The notes under the pieces were generated by a model. The model did not search any database and was not told the DNA's origin. It worked only from the letters and a program-made list of their open reading frames with translations. A stretch of DNA of 50,630 nt. It comes from CAYPXN01 sp964470915. Lineage in GTDB: Bacteria > UBA10199 > JADFYH01. The stretch spans positions 1 to 50,630 of the forward strand of contig CAYYEM010000011.1 in assembly GCA_964470915.1 (NCBI GenBank), read 5' to 3'. A program made the position numbers and the translations under genes. Positions 41,861 to 50,070 of the stretch are shown here, piece by piece (position 1 is the first letter of the stretch; every line of letters starts with the position of its first letter).

Positions 41861-42973
41861 TTACCAACGTTTATCACGTAATTTTTGAAGTTCTCGAAGG
41901 GCGCCTTTGTTATCACCGTATAAATGTAAGGCTTCCTTAAATCGATCATAAGCTTCTTTTTCTTTTCCTTCTCTTAAATCTAAACGTCCTAAATCTGCTA
42001 CAGCATAAGAAGCCCATTCTGGTGTAGGTTTGCGGGCAATAAATTCTTCGTACCACTTTCGAGCTTCCGCATAATTCCCCGCCATAAAAAATGTTTTGGC
42101 TTTAAAAAAACGAGGTAAATTAATATCCGGATACGCAGTTAAAACTGCGTCAAACATTTTATGCGCTTCTACAAAGTTTCTTTGTGACGCATAAATATCA
42201 CCTAAAATATTTTTAAAAATTACATTGTCCGGATATTTTTTAAGTAGATCATTAAGCAAAACAATTGCTTTGGAATTTTGCCGACCTTCGTAATAACAAA
42301 AAGCCAAAGAAGCTTGAGCTAAAGTATTTACGATGCGCCCTTCTTTCATGGCTTTTTCAACTTGGGCAAGCCCTTGAGCTCTTTTGTCGGAGAAAAAAGG
42401 GAGAAATTTAAAACGGTTGGTAAAAACACTTCTCCAGTAATCAAACATGCCAAGGCCCAAGTAAACATCGGCAAAATTGGAATCTTTTTGGAGAGTTTTC
42501 TCCAACGCTTTACGAGCCGTGTTGGCGTCTCCTAAGGCTTTAAATACCTGATCTTTGCGCATCAAATAAAAACCTCGAATCCCAGCAGAAGCTCCTGCTA
42601 AAAATAAATCCCAGGCGGTGGAATCCGGGTTTTTCAAGACTTGGTCTACGATGCCCTTATTTTTTGCTGATAGATCTAAATACTCTTTGTCATATTTAAA
42701 ATCAAAGTTCTCAAACATTTTTGATTGCCAAACGGCCATCTGCCCAAAAGTACCCAGCGTAGAATCTGGATAGTCGGTTTCGATTTTCTTAAAATGAGTC
42801 AAAGCTTCGTCGTACTTTCGACCCATGATCAAATCTCGACCAATCACACCTTGCTTTTCAAGCTCAGTGAGGGCGGGTTGGGATGAGGCTTGAGAGCTAG
42901 CTTGGGCATGCAAAGCATTTTGAAAGGAACCCAGAAGGCAAATAATAAAAAACAATTTAAGCACGCGATGCAT
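41861..42973 (-). CDS. Secreted TPR-repeat protein
   Basis: 370 residues. Sec signal peptide (MHRVLKLFFIICLLGSF, cleavage after LHA) is followed by Ser/Gln-rich sequence and about six TPR units (YDEALTHFKKIETDYPDST, RNFVEAHKMFDAVLTAYPD, YAEARKWYEEFIARKPTPEW). The middle (about 110-230) has a longer non-TPR stretch with DYWRSVF and FLPFFSDKRA, which recalls a family of bacterial TPR proteins near cell-wall genes. The first 17 bases overlap the end of gshB, so it is cotranscribed with it. No enzyme motif; probably a periplasmic scaffold. Confidence 0.8.
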   Translation of the reverse strand: MHRVLKLFFIICLLGSFQNALHAQASSQASSQPALTELEKQGVIGRDLIMGRKYDEALTHFKKIETDYPDSTLGTFGQMAVWQSKMFENFDFKYDKEYLDLSAKNKGIVDQVLKNPDSTAWDLFLAGASAGIRGFYLMRKDQVFKALGDANTARKALEKTLQKDSNFADVYLGLGMFDYWRSVFTNRFKFLPFFSDKRAQGLAQVEKAMKEGRIVNTLAQASLAFCYYEGRQNSKAIVLLNDLLKKYPDNVIFKNILGDIYASQRNFVEAHKMFDAVLTAYPDINLPRFFKAKTFFMAGNYAEARKWYEEFIARKPTPEWASYAVADLGRLDLREGKEKEAYDRFKEALHLYGDNKGALRELQKLRDKRW

Positions 42974-43958
42974 TTTTTCTTCCTATTTTCATCTCTACAA
43001 AATCCATAAATTTTTTCTCGGATTTTATTCCTTGAGTGGCATTTATTTCTCTTAATCCCATAGGAGAAGTCACATTCACCTCGGTTAGTCGTTCTCCAAT
43101 TAAATCAATGCCCGCAAAATCTACTCCCCATTGCACCAACATACGACCTACATTTTGTGCAATTTCGATTTCTCGTTTACTCAAGGAGCAAGCGCGCAAG
43201 CTTCCCCCACTATGTAAATTGGCGCGATGTGATGCGCGAGCAGGAATTCTTGTAAAATAACCTAAAATTCCTCCTCCTAACAACATCACTCGTTTATCGC
43301 CTTTTTTAACCGCGGGCAGATATTCTTGGCAAATCACGTATGCGCTTTCTTCACGACTTAAAAGCTCAAAAGCAACCTTCAGATTAGAATCCTTGGTATT
43401 AAAATGAAAAACACCTCTTCCTCCAGAGCTGTTTAAGGGTTTGAGTACTACCCCGGTTTTTTGTTTTTGAATAAATGAGGAGGCTTCTTCAAAACGGCGC
43501 CCTATCCAAGTAGCTGGTGCATATTGTGGAAAATAAAGTGGTAAAAACTTTTCTGACAGGGCCATCACCCCTACGGGATCATTCATCATGTACACACGCC
43601 CTCTGAGGGTAGAAAGCAGATAGAGATGATGTAAATAACTCAAATCAAAGGGGGGGTCCTTTCTTAAAAAGACAGCGGCGGCCTTGGATAACGAAAAGTG
43701 CATCTGCCTTTTAACCCGATAAAAATCCTTTTGAGCTCTCGCTGAAACTTGGATTTCAAGCCCTTTTCCCCAAACTTCGGTTCCTAAGAGCTGTTTTGAG
43801 CGAGAAGAGGATAAATAAAGGTTTGGCAGCGTCACACAAAAAATGCCATAACCCCGACTTTGAGCTTCCCGCATCATAAAGAGGGAGCTTTCAACTTCTG
43901 GGTTAAAATTTTCCAGAGGATCGGTGACGAATACTAAATATTTTTTTTTAAGATTCAT
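42957..43958 (-). CDS. gshB: Glutathione synthetase (GshB)
   Basis: 333 residues. The prokaryotic glutathione synthase order is visible: FVTDPLENFNPEVESSLFMM at the start, FLRKDPPFDLSYLHHLYLLS, MNDPVGVMALSEKFLPLYFP, then the ATP-grasp domain GVVLKPLNSSGGRGVF, QEYLPAVKKGDKRVML and the metal/ligand end GIDLIGERLTEVNVTSP. It joins gamma-glutamylcysteine to glycine using ATP in the cytoplasm. No gshA is in this window. The TPR gene overlaps its end. The charged tail (KIGRKNASRA) is slightly longer than usual. Confidence 0.9.
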   Translation of the reverse strand: MNLKKKYLVFVTDPLENFNPEVESSLFMMREAQSRGYGIFCVTLPNLYLSSSRSKQLLGTEVWGKGLEIQVSARAQKDFYRVKRQMHFSLSKAAAVFLRKDPPFDLSYLHHLYLLSTLRGRVYMMNDPVGVMALSEKFLPLYFPQYAPATWIGRRFEEASSFIQKQKTGVVLKPLNSSGGRGVFHFNTKDSNLKVAFELLSREESAYVICQEYLPAVKKGDKRVMLLGGGILGYFTRIPARASHRANLHSGGSLRACSLSKREIEIAQNVGRMLVQWGVDFAGIDLIGERLTEVNVTSPMGLREINATQGIKSEKKFMDFVEMKIGRKNASRA

Positions 43959-43965
43959 ATAAATT

Positions 43966-44018
43966 CATGGTTCGATAAGCTCATTTTGTCCTAGTAAAGA
44001 GAAGCTGGGCTTGTCGAA
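43966..44018. repeat. Degenerate copy of the REP-like repeat
   Basis: CATGGTTCGATAAGCTCATT (43966) and AAGCTGGGCTTGTCGAA (44002-44018) correspond to the two arms of the repeat at 24446-24520, but with several changes. It lies in the short divergent space between gshB and the pseudouridine synthase gene and probably overlaps their promoters. Confidence 0.5.
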
Positions 44019-44023
44019 AAATC

Positions 44024-44935
44024 ATGCGAAAATTCAAAGTTAATAAAACACAAAGAATCGATTTGTTTTTAAAAGATGCTACCAAGCTTTCGCGTAAAGA
44101 AGCTAAACGCTTGCTGGATGCTGGAAAAATCTTCGTCAATCAGCGCAAAGTGATCATTGCTTCCTGGGAACTTGTAAAAGGAGACGAAGTCAGCATCCAG
44201 GATGAAAAGGATAGCACCCCTTTCCGGGAGCTCGCAAAGAATTATTTTTTAAAAGTCGTTTTTGAGGATGATGACTTTATTGTGGTTGAAAAGGATTCCG
44301 GGGTTCCCTGCGAGCCCACCCCCACTTCTCTCAAGCCAGATCTCCCGGAAATTGTTTACCAATATATTAAAAGAAGAAACCCACAAATTACGCACCCCCA
44401 TGTGGTAAAACTTCATCGTCTCGACCAAGCCACCTCAGGGCTCATGGTTTATGGAAAGACAAATAAAGCTCTTCCGCTTTTAGAAGATTTTAAAAGGCAT
44501 AATATTTATAGAAGCTATTTAGCCTTGGTGGAAGGCCGCGTAAAAGGACAGCAAGGGCGTATTGATGTCCCTCTTTTAAAACTCGCTCAAAAACGCGGTG
44601 AAAAAATGAAAGCTGGGAAAATATCAGAAGGAGCCAAACAGGCAATTACCGATTACCAGGTTCTGCAGCGTTACCCTCATCACACTCTGCTGCAAGTCAA
44701 CTTACAAACGGGGCGAACCCACCAAGTAAGAGCTCATCTTGCTTATGAGGGGCATCCGATTGTAGGAGATTTTGTGTATGGGAAAAACCCTAAAAATAAA
44801 TCTTTAGGCGCCATTGCTTTACATTCAAACGAACTCGGCTTTGTACATCCCGTGACGCACAAAAAAATGAAATTTAAATCAAGCCCTCCCAAACATTTTC
44901 GTAGCTTAGTAAATGCACAAATGAAGAAAATCTAA
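44024..44935 (+). CDS. RluA-family pseudouridine synthase
   Basis: 303 residues. An N-terminal S4 domain (RIDLFLKDATKLSRKEAKRL, then GKIFVNQRKV) is followed by the pseudouridine synthase domain with the catalytic motif HRLDQATSGLMVYGKT (Asp near residue 138) and the RluA end LLQVNLQTGRTHQVRAHLAYE. The domain order matches RluC/RluD-type enzymes that modify 23S rRNA; which site is modified cannot be told from this. ATG 44024 has no clear ribosome-binding site; the REP-like repeat lies directly upstream. It stands alone on the plus strand between minus-strand genes. Confidence 0.9.
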   Translation: MRKFKVNKTQRIDLFLKDATKLSRKEAKRLLDAGKIFVNQRKVIIASWELVKGDEVSIQDEKDSTPFRELAKNYFLKVVFEDDDFIVVEKDSGVPCEPTPTSLKPDLPEIVYQYIKRRNPQITHPHVVKLHRLDQATSGLMVYGKTNKALPLLEDFKRHNIYRSYLALVEGRVKGQQGRIDVPLLKLAQKRGEKMKAGKISEGAKQAITDYQVLQRYPHHTLLQVNLQTGRTHQVRAHLAYEGHPIVGDFVYGKNPKNKSLGAIALHSNELGFVHPVTHKKMKFKSSPPKHFRSLVNAQMKKI

Positions 44936-44958
44936 TAAAATAAATTCTCCGACACAGC

Positions 44959-44999
44959 GGGGGGCTAGCTCAGATTGAGAGCATTAGAAGGGCAATGCA
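44959..44999 (+). other. tRNA-like 5' half (remnant)
   Basis: GGGGGGC is followed by TA, then GCTC-AGATTGA-GAGC, a correct D-arm with a 4-bp stem (44968-44982). After one base comes a stem (CATT/AATG, or GCATT/AATGC if the last D-arm base is counted) around an AGAAGGGC loop, where an anticodon arm belongs. No T-arm or 3' acceptor follows, since the next bases are inside the gene ending at 45005. It looks like the broken 5' half of a tRNA gene or a decayed attachment site. It is not a working tRNA. Confidence 0.4.
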
Positions 45000-45004
45000 A
45001 GAGC

Positions 45005-45556
45005 TTAAAATGAGGCAGATACTTCTCGAGTCGTGTTTGTAATAATCACCACATTGGGCTGCGTAATAGAAGCGCCTCCCATTTTCACGGTGACATTATA
45101 AGTGCCATTAGGCAAGGTTTTCACTTGAGTGGGATGAAAAGAGCTAATTACTTTTCCATCGAGTGTTGCGACTTCGACCGTATCTTTACTTGGATTAGGA
45201 CTTGTGACTTTCAAATTTCCATAACCCGTGACTTTTACATCTGTACGTTCTGTGGGATGAATTGTGACTTGAGTTTTCCATTCACGATCTTGAAGTTTGA
45301 CAGTTAAATCATAATCTCCCACTGGGATTTTAATGGTCTCACCAGGTTTAAACTTTTGTTGATAATCAATTCCGGCATCTCTATTTTTATCTTTCGTCAT
45401 TTTAATTTCACACTCATCACTAGCCAGAGGAGTTTGAACAGCCAATTCTCCGTATTTTCTTTCTGCGCGCGGCGCAACAGGATCTAAGGCCCAAGCATTA
45501 GCAGTCGCATAAACAAGCAGTATTAAAGTCATCCAAAAAGTTTTTTTAACTCTCAT
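45005..45556 (-). CDS. Secreted protein with PEGA-like beta domains
   Basis: 183 residues with a Sec signal (MRVKKTFWMTLILLVYA, cleavage after AWA). The mature part consists of short strands in two related halves: DYQQKFKPGETIKIPVGDYD with LTVKLQDREWKTQVTI, and SSFHPTQVKTLPNGTYN with VTVKMGGASITQ. The pattern (P-G-Y/T-Y/D-x-V-x-V) is that of PEGA domains in periplasmic or surface proteins. It has one Cys (position about 49). It follows the Rsm22-type gene after 8 bases, so the two may be cotranscribed. The function is unknown. Confidence 0.7.
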   Translation of the reverse strand: MRVKKTFWMTLILLVYATANAWALDPVAPRAERKYGELAVQTPLASDECEIKMTKDKNRDAGIDYQQKFKPGETIKIPVGDYDLTVKLQDREWKTQVTIHPTERTDVKVTGYGNLKVTSPNPSKDTVEVATLDGKVISSFHPTQVKTLPNGTYNVTVKMGGASITQPNVVIITNTTREVSASF

Positions 45557-45564
45557 AAAAACTC

Positions 45565-46809
45565 CTATACTTTTTCGACCTTATCTTCTTTTTCGATTTT
45601 GAGATCTCCATCATTTTGGAAGCCTCGAGTAGGAATTTTTTCAACTCGAACCAAATCTCCCCGTCGTAAATCTTCAAAGGATTGATTGAGTTTACTCTCA
45701 TTTTTATCCAAACGCGTTAAATGCCAACGACCGGAAGGACCACATAACACAATTTCAGACTTACCCTTGCTCCCCATTAAATTGCTAATTGCTCGGGAGA
45801 TATGAATTTTGTCTTTTTTCACTGGAGACACATCGACTTCATTCAAATGCTTGAGACAAAAAATCATGTAGGCATATTTGAGATATTCATTATCATTTTT
45901 TAAAATCTTATCGAGAGAACCAATGAAATCAGGTTTTTCCCATTCTGAATAAAAATGGCACCAATCCCTAGGTGTGGCCGCTAACATGGGGCAGGGCTTG
46001 CTATGCAAACAAGGTGCATAAACAGAAAGCGATTTTCGATGCAAAATAGAATCCCTGACTTCCATCAAATCTCGAGAGCTTCTTTGCAGGGCAGGTTCAA
46101 TCACCACAAGATATCCATCTGGAGCAAGATGACGTTGATAAATTTTTTCTAAAAATTTCACCTTCTCTTCAGCGGAGGAGCTTTTCCATTCATTTAAAAA
46201 ATTCGAGATCACAATCAAGTCGTATTGATCGTTCTTTAGGAGTGTATCGGGTTTGCCACGTCTTAAATCAAAAGTTCGAGCTTGATGATTAAGTCGAAAG
46301 TTATAGCCCTTTGATTTTAAATTCTTAACGAGCTCTTCATGCAAATTCTGGGCATCTCGAACGATATGATAGTTTTGATCAAGCGACAAAAGATGCACTT
46401 CGTGCTTTTCATTTTTATTCGCCCCTTCTCGTCGACTTAGATAATCTAAAAATGCGAGTGAAAAAGTGCCAGGGCCACAACCTAAATCCAACATTTTAAT
46501 TTTAGATTTTTTAAAGAGAGAACGTGGAAGTCTTTCCAAAACCGCCTGAGCTTTACAAAAGTTTAAGGGGAGAAAATAAAGTAAATAACCTGCTCTTAAC
46601 CTTTTATCATTCAGGTAATTGACTGAAAGTTCATGCCTTTCACTGGTAAAAAGGTCTGAAAGATCTTTCGCTCCTTCAGCGAAGAATTTAAGATCTTGTG
46701 CATTAAACTCTTTATCAATGAATACTTCCCTTTTGGTCGAAGGATAAAAAGTTTGTTTCAGATACTTTTTTAGAATATTTTCAAAATATTTTGGAAAACT
46801 TAATCGCAT
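45565..46809 (-). CDS. Rsm22-family (METTL17-like) methyltransferase
   Basis: 414 residues from ATG 46809; an in-frame TTG at 46836 is less likely. The class I methyltransferase motif LDLGCGPGTFSLAFLDYL stands near residue 111, with VISNFLNEW and VVIEPALQRSSRDLMEVR later. After it comes the Rsm22 cysteine signature YAPCLHSKPCPM and DWCHFYSEW, which in the mitochondrial relatives METTL17/Rsm22 binds a 4Fe-4S cluster. The family works on the small ribosomal subunit, as an assembly factor or methyltransferase. The basic C-terminus (about 340-414) is divergent. It is divergent from the acyltransferase gene across 233 bases in which I see no clear promoter motif. Confidence 0.82.
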   Translation of the reverse strand: MRLSFPKYFENILKKYLKQTFYPSTKREVFIDKEFNAQDLKFFAEGAKDLSDLFTSERHELSVNYLNDKRLRAGYLLYFLPLNFCKAQAVLERLPRSLFKKSKIKMLDLGCGPGTFSLAFLDYLSRREGANKNEKHEVHLLSLDQNYHIVRDAQNLHEELVKNLKSKGYNFRLNHQARTFDLRRGKPDTLLKNDQYDLIVISNFLNEWKSSSAEEKVKFLEKIYQRHLAPDGYLVVIEPALQRSSRDLMEVRDSILHRKSLSVYAPCLHSKPCPMLAATPRDWCHFYSEWEKPDFIGSLDKILKNDNEYLKYAYMIFCLKHLNEVDVSPVKKDKIHISRAISNLMGSKGKSEIVLCGPSGRWHLTRLDKNESKLNQSFEDLRRGDLVRVEKIPTRGFQNDGDLKIEKEDKVEKV

Positions 46810-47042
46810 AAAATGACAAATCCCAAGTGAGATCAAATAATTATGCTCATTTAGCCCTCAATTTGCAAGCAAATCTCCAAAAAGATAAATTAGATGAAAA
46901 TTATCAGATCCACATTTGTTTCAATATTTTAAGCTCTTGAGACCCAATTAACTTTTTACTTGTAATCTAAAACAAGTCTCGATAGACATTTTCTTGAGAG
47001 ATTTTAAGGGGATAAGTAGTTTTTCGAGAGGAGGGTTCGTTC

Positions 47043-48608
47043 ATGCCTAAAGGAGAGGTTTTTTCAGAAAAACATGAAAAAATAGCTAAAATCCTACTTC
47101 CTTTTGATGTGGGTGTCGATGCAAGCGTTCGCTTACTTAAAAAAGTAAATGCTTATGAAACTCTAAAAAACACCCTTTATGAAGGTGGAAAAAGTCTTAC
47201 TTCTTTTAATTTACGAAAATTTAATCGTTTAAAAGTTTTCGGACTCGAAAATCTTCCTAAAAAGGGGGGCTTTCTTTTGGCGGCTAATCACCAAAGTTGG
47301 CTAGATCCTCAAGTTTTAACGGTTAGCATTCCCCGCAAAATTCACTTTTTGATTAAGTCAGAACTCACTCAATGGCCTTTGGTACGTCATTTTGTCCAAT
47401 TTTCTCATACTATCATTATCCGTCGCCATGGAGATGAAGCGGCACTTGATCAAGCTGCTGAACTCCTTAGAAAAGGTGAAGTGGTCTGTATTTTTCCGGA
47501 AGGCACCATCCCTGGGGAAGAAGAAGTGCCTCGTTGGGCTATTAATAAAAAGACTGGTTTGCTAGAAGGCAAAACGGGCATGGTTCGACTAGCGCTTAAA
47601 GCAGGAGTGCCGATTGTGCCTCTTGGGATTTCTGGCACAGGCCGATCTTTTCCTCCAGAAGCGTACCCCAGAATGGATATTAATCCTTTTCCCAGACCTC
47701 ATCCTGTAAAAGTTTGCATCGGAAAAGCTTTTGCACTTCATCATCACATGCGTAAAAATCTGTCTCGCGAACAATTAAGAGATGAAACAAAAAAAATCAT
47801 GAAAGCTATTTCGGCTTTAGTCGATCACACCCAAAACTATATACCCATGGATATCCCTATGGAAGAACTCCCTCGTTACAATAAAATTGGCGTTTTGCTA
47901 CTGCATGGCTTTACCTCAGGCAAAAATGCTGTCAGTGGTCTTGTCCCTCACCTTGAAAAACTTAAAATCCCTTATAGCATGCCGGTGTTACGAGGGCATC
48001 AAAGTCGATTTCAAGATTTACAGGGTGTCACTTACAAAGACTGGGTAGCAGATGCTGAAAAAGCTTTACTCGAACTCTCTAAAAGCGTTGATAAGGTTGT
48101 AGTCGTTGGACTTTCCATGGGAGGGCTCGTCACACTCAAGCTCGCCATGGAGCATGCCGATAAAATTGCAGGTATTGTTACCGTTGCTGCTGCTTTAAAG
48201 TTTGCGGACCCTCTGGCTGGCTTCAGTAAGGTCTTAAGCAAAGTGGTCCCTTATTGGCCTGGCCCCAAAACTTTTAATGATAAGAAGCTTGCCAAAAACT
48301 GCACAAATTATAAGTGGTTTCCTACCAAAGCCTTTGTATCTCTCTATGATTTTGCCAAGGTAATTGAAGATAATTTGTATAAGGTGAAGGTTCCTATTTT
48401 AATCATTCATTCAAAAGAAGATCATGTTATTTCCGCGGCAGCAGCCAATACCATTTATGAGCGGATTTCATCTCCTCATCGGGAAATTAAGTGGTTTTAT
48501 AAGTCTGGACACGAAATGATGCAGGATATGGAATCAGAAGAAGTATTTCAGGCTATTGATGAGTTTGTTTTAAAATTTCGTAAACAGGCTTCTTCTAATC
48601 CAAATTAA
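47043..48608 (+). CDS. Acyltransferase (PlsC-like) fused to an alpha/beta hydrolase
   Basis: 521 residues. Residues about 55-255 are a lysophosphatidic-acid acyltransferase domain: NHQSWLD (82-88, the HX4D site), RRHGDEAALDQA, FPEGT (151-155) and VPLGISGTG. Residues about 280-515 are a serine hydrolase of the monoacylglycerol-lipase/carboxylesterase type: LLLHGFTSGKNA oxyanion loop, nucleophile GLSMGG (Ser358), HSKEDHV Asp and SGHEMMQ His. Thus one chain may both add and remove acyl groups in lipid turnover, or channel a monoacyl intermediate. GGAGGG lies before ATG 47043. The end overlaps the tonB-like gene on the other strand by 14 bases. The fusion is intact, with no frameshift or stop at the joint (about 260-280). 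Confidence 0.88.
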   Translation: MPKGEVFSEKHEKIAKILLPFDVGVDASVRLLKKVNAYETLKNTLYEGGKSLTSFNLRKFNRLKVFGLENLPKKGGFLLAANHQSWLDPQVLTVSIPRKIHFLIKSELTQWPLVRHFVQFSHTIIIRRHGDEAALDQAAELLRKGEVVCIFPEGTIPGEEEVPRWAINKKTGLLEGKTGMVRLALKAGVPIVPLGISGTGRSFPPEAYPRMDINPFPRPHPVKVCIGKAFALHHHMRKNLSREQLRDETKKIMKAISALVDHTQNYIPMDIPMEELPRYNKIGVLLLHGFTSGKNAVSGLVPHLEKLKIPYSMPVLRGHQSRFQDLQGVTYKDWVADAEKALLELSKSVDKVVVVGLSMGGLVTLKLAMEHADKIAGIVTVAAALKFADPLAGFSKVLSKVVPYWPGPKTFNDKKLAKNCTNYKWFPTKAFVSLYDFAKVIEDNLYKVKVPILIIHSKEDHVISAAAANTIYERISSPHREIKWFYKSGHEMMQDMESEEVFQAIDEFVLKFRKQASSNPN

Positions 48609-49290
48609 ATTTAATCGAAATACGAATAGGCTGACTATAATAAGGAAATGGGCTGGCACGTTTCACCGTAGCCAAGGCTTCTTGATCAAGTATATCGGAG
48701 TCGCTTGACTTAACTAATGACAAAGCCTCCACGCCTCCCGAAGGGTTAATCGAAAAACTTAAAATGGCGACCCCCTCGATTTTTCGGGCCCGTGCCAAAA
48801 CCGGGTATCGTTTTGCTTGCTCAATCTTTTTTCGAATCAGCCCTAAAACAGAAGGACTAGCTGAACCCGAACCTGCCCCTTCTCCTGTTCCCAGCCCTGA
48901 ACCCTGACCCATTCCCTGACCACTTTGCGAAGAACCAGCCCCTGCTGCTTTTTTTTCCTCTCCTGAATTATGCGATCCGTTTTGTTCAGAAGAAACTTTT
49001 TTTTCGATATTTTGACGCACTAAAATTGCGTCATTCTTTGGAGTTTTTTTTAATTTTGCTTCAGCTTCATCATTTTTTTTGGGGGAGGATGTAACTACTA
49101 AAGAATTGTTTTCGGCAAATCCTTTATTGGCGCTCTCTAAATCAATCCAAACTGCCTCGTTACCTCCTCCACTTTCAAAGTATGAAATTTCTTTGCGCAC
49201 AAAATAAACTAGAAAAAAAAGCCCTGCAAAAATCAAAAAGTGCGTCAAAAATGAAAGAAGAACAGAAATGCTCAGCTGCTTTTTTTTCAA
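48595..49290 (-). CDS. TonB-family energy-transducing protein
   Basis: 231 residues. One N-terminal membrane helix (SISVLLSFLTHFLIFAGLFF), a charged Lys/Gly/Ser-rich spacer (about 60-140, with QSGQGMGQGSGLGTGEGAG), and the TonB C-terminal domain (IEQAKRYPVLARARKIEGVA, then AILSFSINPSGGVEALSLV). It starts at TTG 49290 directly after the TAA of the ABC ATPase; GGAG lies 8 bases before it, and there is no ATG nearby. TonB domains join inner-membrane energy to outer-membrane receptors. Linked here to a FecCD/BtuD-type importer, it probably serves uptake of a siderophore, heme or cobalamin. The spacer is Gly-rich rather than the usual Pro-rich. Confidence 0.85.
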   Translation of the reverse strand: MKKKQLSISVLLSFLTHFLIFAGLFFLVYFVRKEISYFESGGGNEAVWIDLESANKGFAENNSLVVTSSPKKNDEAEAKLKKTPKNDAILVRQNIEKKVSSEQNGSHNSGEEKKAAGAGSSQSGQGMGQGSGLGTGEGAGSGSASPSVLGLIRKKIEQAKRYPVLARARKIEGVAILSFSINPSGGVEALSLVKSSDSDILDQEALATVKRASPFPYYSQPIRISIKFNLD

Positions 49291-50070
49291 TTAAAGCTCC
49301 ATTTTAGGCAAATAGTATAACTGCTCTTGCTTTGAAATAATTTCCATGGAAGCACCAAAAACTTCTCGAAGATTTTCTGCATTTAAAACAGCCTTGGTCT
49401 CTCCAAATCTAGCTCTCCCTGATTTTTGAAGCAGTAAAACACTTTCACAAGCCTGAGCAGCAAAATTCAAATCGTGAAGAACCATGATGATGGTTAATTG
49501 TTTTTCTCGATGTAGTTTTTTGAGTAATTGAAAAATCTCTATCTGGTGTCGAATATCTAAATGAGTCGTGGGCTCATCTAAAAGCATGACTTGTGCTTGT
49601 TGAGCCAGGGCACGGGCAAGCAAAACCCTTTCTTTTTCTCCTCCCGAAAGCTCAGTCACGGAGCGATCCTTTAAATCTAAACAATCGGTCAAAGCCATTG
49701 CCTCATCAGCAATTTCTAAGTCTTTTTTACTTTCCCATGCGAGAGGTTTTATATGAGCCCAGCGACCCATCAAAACCACTTCTTTCACGCTAAAAGGAAA
49801 CAAAACATCAAAGTTTTGAGGCACCACTGCAATTTTTTGAGCTTTTTCTCTGGTCGACCAAGTAGATAGTTTTTTGCCTTCAAAGAGAATTTGGCCTTGG
49901 TGAGGATTTAAATAGCCAGCCAATAAACGCAAAAGGGTGGTTTTGCCACTGCCATTAGCACCCATAATACCAATGAAGTCTCCAGAATGGATCTCGAGAT
50001 TGAAGTGATCCAATAGTTTTCCAGAGGAATAAGCAAAAGTTAGATCTTGTGCTTGATACAAAAGACTCAT
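49291..50070 (-). CDS. ABC importer ATP-binding protein (FecE/BtuD type)
   Basis: 259 residues from ATG 50070, preceded by AGGAAGG; an in-frame upstream start at 50187 would add a segment that lies inside the permease gene. Walker A GIMGANGSGKTTLLRLLAGY near residue 33, signature LSGGEKERVLLARALAQ, Walker B MLLDEPTTHLDIRHQ, and H-loop HDLNFAAQ. The pattern matches FecE/BtuD/FhuC-type ATPases that import metal chelates or cobalamin. It overlaps the permease gene by 4 bases and touches the TonB gene. The substrate-binding protein and receptor lie outside the window. Confidence 0.92.
   Translation of the reverse strand: MSLLYQAQDLTFAYSSGKLLDHFNLEIHSGDFIGIMGANGSGKTTLLRLLAGYLNPHQGQILFEGKKLSTWSTREKAQKIAVVPQNFDVLFPFSVKEVVLMGRWAHIKPLAWESKKDLEIADEAMALTDCLDLKDRSVTELSGGEKERVLLARALAQQAQVMLLDEPTTHLDIRHQIEIFQLLKKLHREKQLTIIMVLHDLNFAAQACESVLLLQKSGRARFGETKAVLNAENLREVFGASMEIISKQEQLYYLPKMEL

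Noticed and set aside
43718..43727. CCGATAAAAA within gshB
   Set aside because: Coding sequence without a -35-like partner.
48156..48163. GCCGATAA inside the acyltransferase-hydrolase gene
   Set aside because: It lies in well-conserved coding sequence, has no AAC element 17-19 nt upstream and no gene behind it in a sensible position.
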